Notes under the pieces: generated by a model | Databases searched by the model: none | Told to the model about the DNA's origin: nothing | What the model saw: the letters and a program-made list of their open reading frames with translations, nothing else | Part shown: piece by piece, positions 6,157 through 8,747 of the stretch | How positions within the stretch are numbered: the stretch's first letter is position 1 | How the letters are laid out: each line of letters opens with the position of its first letter | Source: an uncultured Actinomycetes bacterium | GTDB lineage: Bacteria; Actinomycetota; Actinomycetes; Mycobacteriales; Mycobacteriaceae | NCBI GenBank assembly: GCA_903911165.1 | Contig: CAIWCQ010000384.1 | Coordinates: 1 to 8,747 of the forward strand | Reading direction: 5' to 3' | Length of the DNA stretch: 8,747 nt | Position numbers and translations under genes: made by a program

Positions 6157-7572
6157 CTACAGCAGGCAACCACCGAGCACGCTGCTCGGGTCGTAGCGGC
6201 GGCGCAGGGCGCGCAGCGGTTCCAGGTTAGCTCCGTAGGCACGTTCCACCTCTCGTTGCGTTTCATCGAATCCGGGCCGCAGCTCGACGCTGTAGCCGCC
6301 GATGGTGTCCTCGGCGAGCACTTCCAGGGTCGCACGCGCCCACTCGTGACAGGCGCCGTCGTCGTCGGGGTTCACCCAGACGACGTTGAGCGGGATGTTC
6401 CACTCCGCACCGCGACCCCAGAATGCGGTCGCGGTGTCGGCGATGTCGGCAAGGGCGCCACCGGTGTGCTGGAAGTCGATGCGGCATGAGGTGGTCGGCG
6501 CAGATCGGATGGCATCGCTCAGTACCGCGGCGACCTCAGGACCCAGTGTCGGACCGGCGAACGGCGCCTTGCCGAGGAACCAGCCCCGGTCGGCGTCGGG
6601 TGGCGGCAGGGTGATCGGTGCGGGTTCCTCGCCGGCGGGTCCGGGGATCGCGAACTGCGGCAGGCCTTTCAGATAGCGGCCGCTCATTTCGGAACGGTAG
6701 CGCGGCTCGGCCGGTGACGCGGCTGCGACCGCCGTTGTCGCCGATCGGGCCGTTGCGATGTCGGCCTCGACCTGGCTGCGGCACGCCGTGTAAAGAAAGA
6801 GCACCGGGTCTTCGCGGTCATCGCCGGGCACCCAGCCCAGGACCGCGCTCATCGTTGTGTGCCGGGGCAATTCGGGTGCGACCGCGAAGTATGCCGGCAA
6901 CGCATCCACATCGACCACCACGCGGTCGACGAACACCGGGCCCTGCTCGTGGGTGCGCAGGACCGCTGCGGTGACCACCCCGAAGCATGGAGCGCAGCCG
7001 CGAACCGCCCACCACAGTTCGGCCTCCTCGCCGGTGCTGTCCTCGCTGAGGTGGACGACCTCGCCGCTGGGCAGCACCATGTCGACCTCGACCAGGTGGT
7101 CCATGGTCAACCCGAGGCTGCGGGTCAGGTACCCGATTCCGCCGCGGGTGACCATGCCCATCCCCGGCAGCTGGGCGACTCCCACCGGGATGACGCGTCC
7201 GGACGGGGCGAGAGCGTCCAATGCGGTTCCGACGGTGGCTCCTCCACCGACCCGGACCGAGCCGTCCATGGGCAGCGCCGAGCCGAGATGGGTGGACAGG
7301 TCGATCATCGCCGCATCCTCTGCCACGCAGTTCGAACTCAACCCGCCCCCGCGAACGGTCACCCGCCCACCAGATACCTGGGCGACCCGCAGCGTCCGGG
7401 AGATGTCCTCGACATCGCGAGGCTGGACCACACACAGCGGGATGCGGCGCGAGGCCTCGGGAAAGTGCACACCGTCGAGTGCTGTGCGGTAGGCGGGCGT
7501 TTCCGGAAGATGAACACAAGCGCCGAGTTCGGCGGCGAGGTGGGCGGCGAATTCGGAGGACGTTTCGGTCAC
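6157..7572 (-). CDS. FAD-binding oxidoreductase of the PCMH/berberine-bridge-like type (471 aa)
   Basis: SEEN, numbering from GTG 7572: the flavin-binding segment VRGGGLSSN (73-81), GGGATVGT (109-116), RGGIGYLTRSLGLTMDHL (143-160), a substrate-domain region, and a C-terminal RRRYDPSSVL resembling the BBE motif. Expected domains are FAD_binding_4 and BBE. KNOWN: these enzymes oxidise alcohols, amines, sugars or aromatic substrates and pass electrons to oxygen or another acceptor. ODD: the His that commonly carries FAD (in RGGGH) is Leu78, and the CPxVG Cys position lacks Cys (VIPVG, 127-131), so FAD is probably bound non-covalently. START: GTG at 7572 has GAGGAGG eight bases upstream. ATG codons up to 40 residues earlier (7692) lack a ribosome-binding site and would add a basic tail not expected in the family. 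It is the first gene of the minus-strand operon, divergent from guanine deaminase. Substrate unknown. Confidence 0.85.
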   Translation of the reverse strand: MTETSSEFAAHLAAELGACVHLPETPAYRTALDGVHFPEASRRIPLCVVQPRDVEDISRTLRVAQVSGGRVTVRGGGLSSNCVAEDAAMIDLSTHLGSALPMDGSVRVGGGATVGTALDALAPSGRVIPVGVAQLPGMGMVTRGGIGYLTRSLGLTMDHLVEVDMVLPSGEVVHLSEDSTGEEAELWWAVRGCAPCFGVVTAAVLRTHEQGPVFVDRVVVDVDALPAYFAVAPELPRHTTMSAVLGWVPGDDREDPVLFLYTACRSQVEADIATARSATTAVAAASPAEPRYRSEMSGRYLKGLPQFAIPGPAGEEPAPITLPPPDADRGWFLGKAPFAGPTLGPEVAAVLSDAIRSAPTTSCRIDFQHTGGALADIADTATAFWGRGAEWNIPLNVVWVNPDDDGACHEWARATLEVLAEDTIGGYSVELRPGFDETQREVERAYGANLEPLRALRRRYDPSSVLGGCLL

Positions 7573-7580
7573 GGTGGTCG

Positions 7581-7587
7581 CCTCCTC
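7581..7587 (-). promoter_or_regulatory. Strong ribosome-binding site fixing the FAD oxidoreductase start
   Basis: The minus strand reads GAGGAGG with an eight-base spacer to GTG at 7572. No comparable site precedes the longer alternatives at 7692, 7674, 7632 or 7620. Confidence 0.72.
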
Positions 7588-7591
7588 GGCA

Positions 7592-7614
7592 CGGACAATT
7601 CGCCGACGTGTCCG
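7592..7614. promoter_or_regulatory. Inverted repeat, candidate operator in the divergent control region
   Basis: CGGACA (7592-7597) and TGTCCG (7609-7614) are perfect 6-bp arms separated by 11 bases, a centre-to-centre spacing of 17 bp that could suit a dimeric regulator or, in the transcript, a hairpin just ahead of the ribosome-binding site. It lies 20-42 bases upstream of the oxidoreductase start, in the 163-bp gap between that gene and guanine deaminase. The flanking bases do not extend the symmetry. No regulator gene is visible in the window. Confidence 0.4.
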
Positions 7615-7686
7615 CCTCATCGGTGGCACCATCTTTGCAGGGAAGCCGAAGTCGCGCTGCCCATCAGGCGACATCCCGCGGCCGAT

Positions 7687-7700
7687 CTTCATTGCTGAAG
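7687..7700. repeat. Small inverted repeat upstream of guanine deaminase
   Basis: CTTCA (7687-7691) and TGAAG (7696-7700) flank four bases, 36-49 bases upstream of the guanine deaminase ATG. It could be an operator for that gene, but the arms are short. No convincing -35/-10 pair was found in 7573-7735. Confidence 0.22.
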
Positions 7701-7735
7701 CCGGGATCTGCGACCACCGGACGGGAGTTCACCGC

Positions 7736-8747
7736 ATGACCACCCACACCCACCTCGGGCATATCTTCCACATCGCCGGCGAGCCGAAAGTCACCGAGGC
7801 CGCCGCGGCCCTGGAGTCGATCCCTGACGGCGCCCTGGTGCTCGATGACGGTGGGCGGATCGTGTTCTGCGGCAACCGGACCGAGATCCCGGCGGCATAT
7901 GAATCAGCCACCACGCACGACCACCGGCCAGGGTTTCTGCTGCCGGGATTCGTCGACACCCACATCCACTTCCCGCAGACCTACGCCGGCGACTCCTACG
8001 GCGGCGGCCAGCTGCTGGAGTGGCTGACTCTGTGCATGTTCCCGTCCGAGGCGAAGTTCGCCGACCAGGAGTTCGCGCGGCAGGCCGCCGTCGAGTTCAC
8101 CAACCGGCGCATCTCGGTAGGCACCACCGCCGCCATGGTGTTCGGGTCGGCATTCCCACACGCGCAGGACGCGTTGTTCACCGAGACCCAGAAGGCCGGC
8201 CTGCGGATCGTCAGCGGCCGCGGAATTCAGACCGTCGGCGGCGAGACCGCCCAGCCGTTGATGACCTCAGAGCAGGACGCGATCCGGCTCACCCGCGAGG
8301 AGATCGACAAGTGGCACGCCGCCGACACCGGCGACGTCGCCACCGCCTTGCTACACGTGGCAATCGTCCCGCGGTTCTCGCTGTCGGTCACGATCGAGAC
8401 CCTCAGGAATCTCGGCGAACTCTACGACGAGGTACGCGACCGCGGGGTGTACGTGCACTCCCACCTCAACGAGAACAACCGCCCCGGCACCGGCGAGGTC
8501 GACGTCACCAAAGAGGCCTATCAGGTGAACTCTTACCTGGACACCTACGACGGGAAGTTCCTGCCCGGTTCGGCGGTCGGCGGGAAGAGCCTGTTGGGCC
8601 GGCGCACCATCCTCGCGCACTGCGTGCACTGCCAGGATGTCGAACTGGAACGGATGGCCGAGACCGGAACGTCGGTCTCGCACTGTCCGGTCTCGCAGCT
8701 GTTCCTGGGATCGGGAACGATGCCGTGGAAGCGCACTGTGGCCTCCG
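7736..8747 (+). CDS. guaD: Guanine deaminase, C-terminus outside the window
   Basis: A cytoplasmic zinc amidohydrolase that converts guanine to xanthine and ammonia. SEEN: PGFVDTHIH with zinc ligands H76 and H78, VHSHLNEN with H243 and E246 (the HxxE arrangement of guanine deaminases), AHCVH with H295 as the next ligand, and SHCPVSQLFLGSG, a family-typical segment. The visible part is 337 codons; guanine deaminases are usually about 430-450 residues, so roughly 100 residues, including the zinc-binding Asp, lie beyond 8747. START: ATG at 7736 with GGGAG at 7723-7727, eight bases upstream. The N-terminus before the amidohydrolase core is normal in length. CONTEXT: divergent from the FAD oxidoreductase. 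With the molybdenum hydroxylase at 732-4258 it would form guanine to xanthine to urate. Other purine or triazine deaminases share the fold, but the PGFVDTHIHFPQ and SHCP segments favour GuaD. Confidence 0.9.
   Translation, partial: MTTHTHLGHIFHIAGEPKVTEAAAALESIPDGALVLDDGGRIVFCGNRTEIPAAYESATTHDHRPGFLLPGFVDTHIHFPQTYAGDSYGGGQLLEWLTLCMFPSEAKFADQEFARQAAVEFTNRRISVGTTAAMVFGSAFPHAQDALFTETQKAGLRIVSGRGIQTVGGETAQPLMTSEQDAIRLTREEIDKWHAADTGDVATALLHVAIVPRFSLSVTIETLRNLGELYDEVRDRGVYVHSHLNENNRPGTGEVDVTKEAYQVNSYLDTYDGKFLPGSAVGGKSLLGRRTILAHCVHCQDVELERMAETGTSVSHCPVSQLFLGSGTMPWKRTVAS

Noticed and set aside
7573..7692. 40-residue longer FAD oxidoreductase from ATG 7692
   Set aside because: It has no ribosome-binding site, its N-terminus is basic and not family-like, and a strong GAGGAGG site supports GTG 7572.
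6859..7698. 279-codon open frame on the plus strand
   Set aside because: It is antisense to the FAD oxidoreductase and is a shadow of that coding region.

Overview
The window looks like chromosomal DNA from a high-GC actinobacterium, most likely a Mycobacterium/Mycolicibacterium relative. The grounds are strong G/C bias at third codon positions, frequent GTG/TTG starts, compact gene packing, and resemblance from memory to mycobacterial proteins. The species cannot be fixed from the sequence alone.

Layout. On the left edge (1-310, minus) is the exported N-terminus of an S53 (kumamolisin-like) peptidase. Reading away from it on the plus strand is an apparent operon: a small Cys-anchored lipoprotein (450-710), an FAD subunit of a xanthine dehydrogenase-family molybdenum hydroxylase (about 732-1559), and a large polypeptide that fuses the two [2Fe-2S] domains to the molybdopterin-binding domains (1559-4258). 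Converging on it, with only 9 bp between stop codons, is a minus-strand operon transcribed from about 7.6 kb to 4.3 kb: an FAD-linked oxidoreductase (7572-6157), a membrane protein with two tandem antibiotic-biosynthesis-monooxygenase (ABM) domains (6150-5212), and an NAD-dependent epimerase-type SDR (5191-4268). Divergent from this operon across a 163-bp intergenic region is guanine deaminase (7736 to the right edge, truncated).

How the genes fit together. Guanine deaminase makes xanthine from guanine, and a xanthine dehydrogenase oxidises xanthine to urate, so the outer genes suggest purine catabolism. The substrate of the molybdenum enzyme is inferred from family and neighbourhood and is not proven. 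The inner three-gene operon has no obvious purine role and may be a separate redox module inserted between the two.

Most notable points: (1) the FAD subunit has no ATG/GTG/TTG start in its reading frame before its conserved AGGT flavin motif, and a GTA codon sits exactly where the start should be behind a good ribosome-binding site; (2) the FAD oxidoreductase and the ABM membrane protein share a frame and are separated by a single TAG; (3) the ABM protein carries an internal duplication with an identical 8-residue segment exactly 100 residues apart; (4) the flavin oxidoreductase lacks both residues used for covalent FAD attachment in its relatives; (5) a CGGACA-N11-TGTCCG inverted repeat lies in the divergent control region. 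I saw no RNA genes, CRISPR arrays, insertion sequences or convincing terminators.
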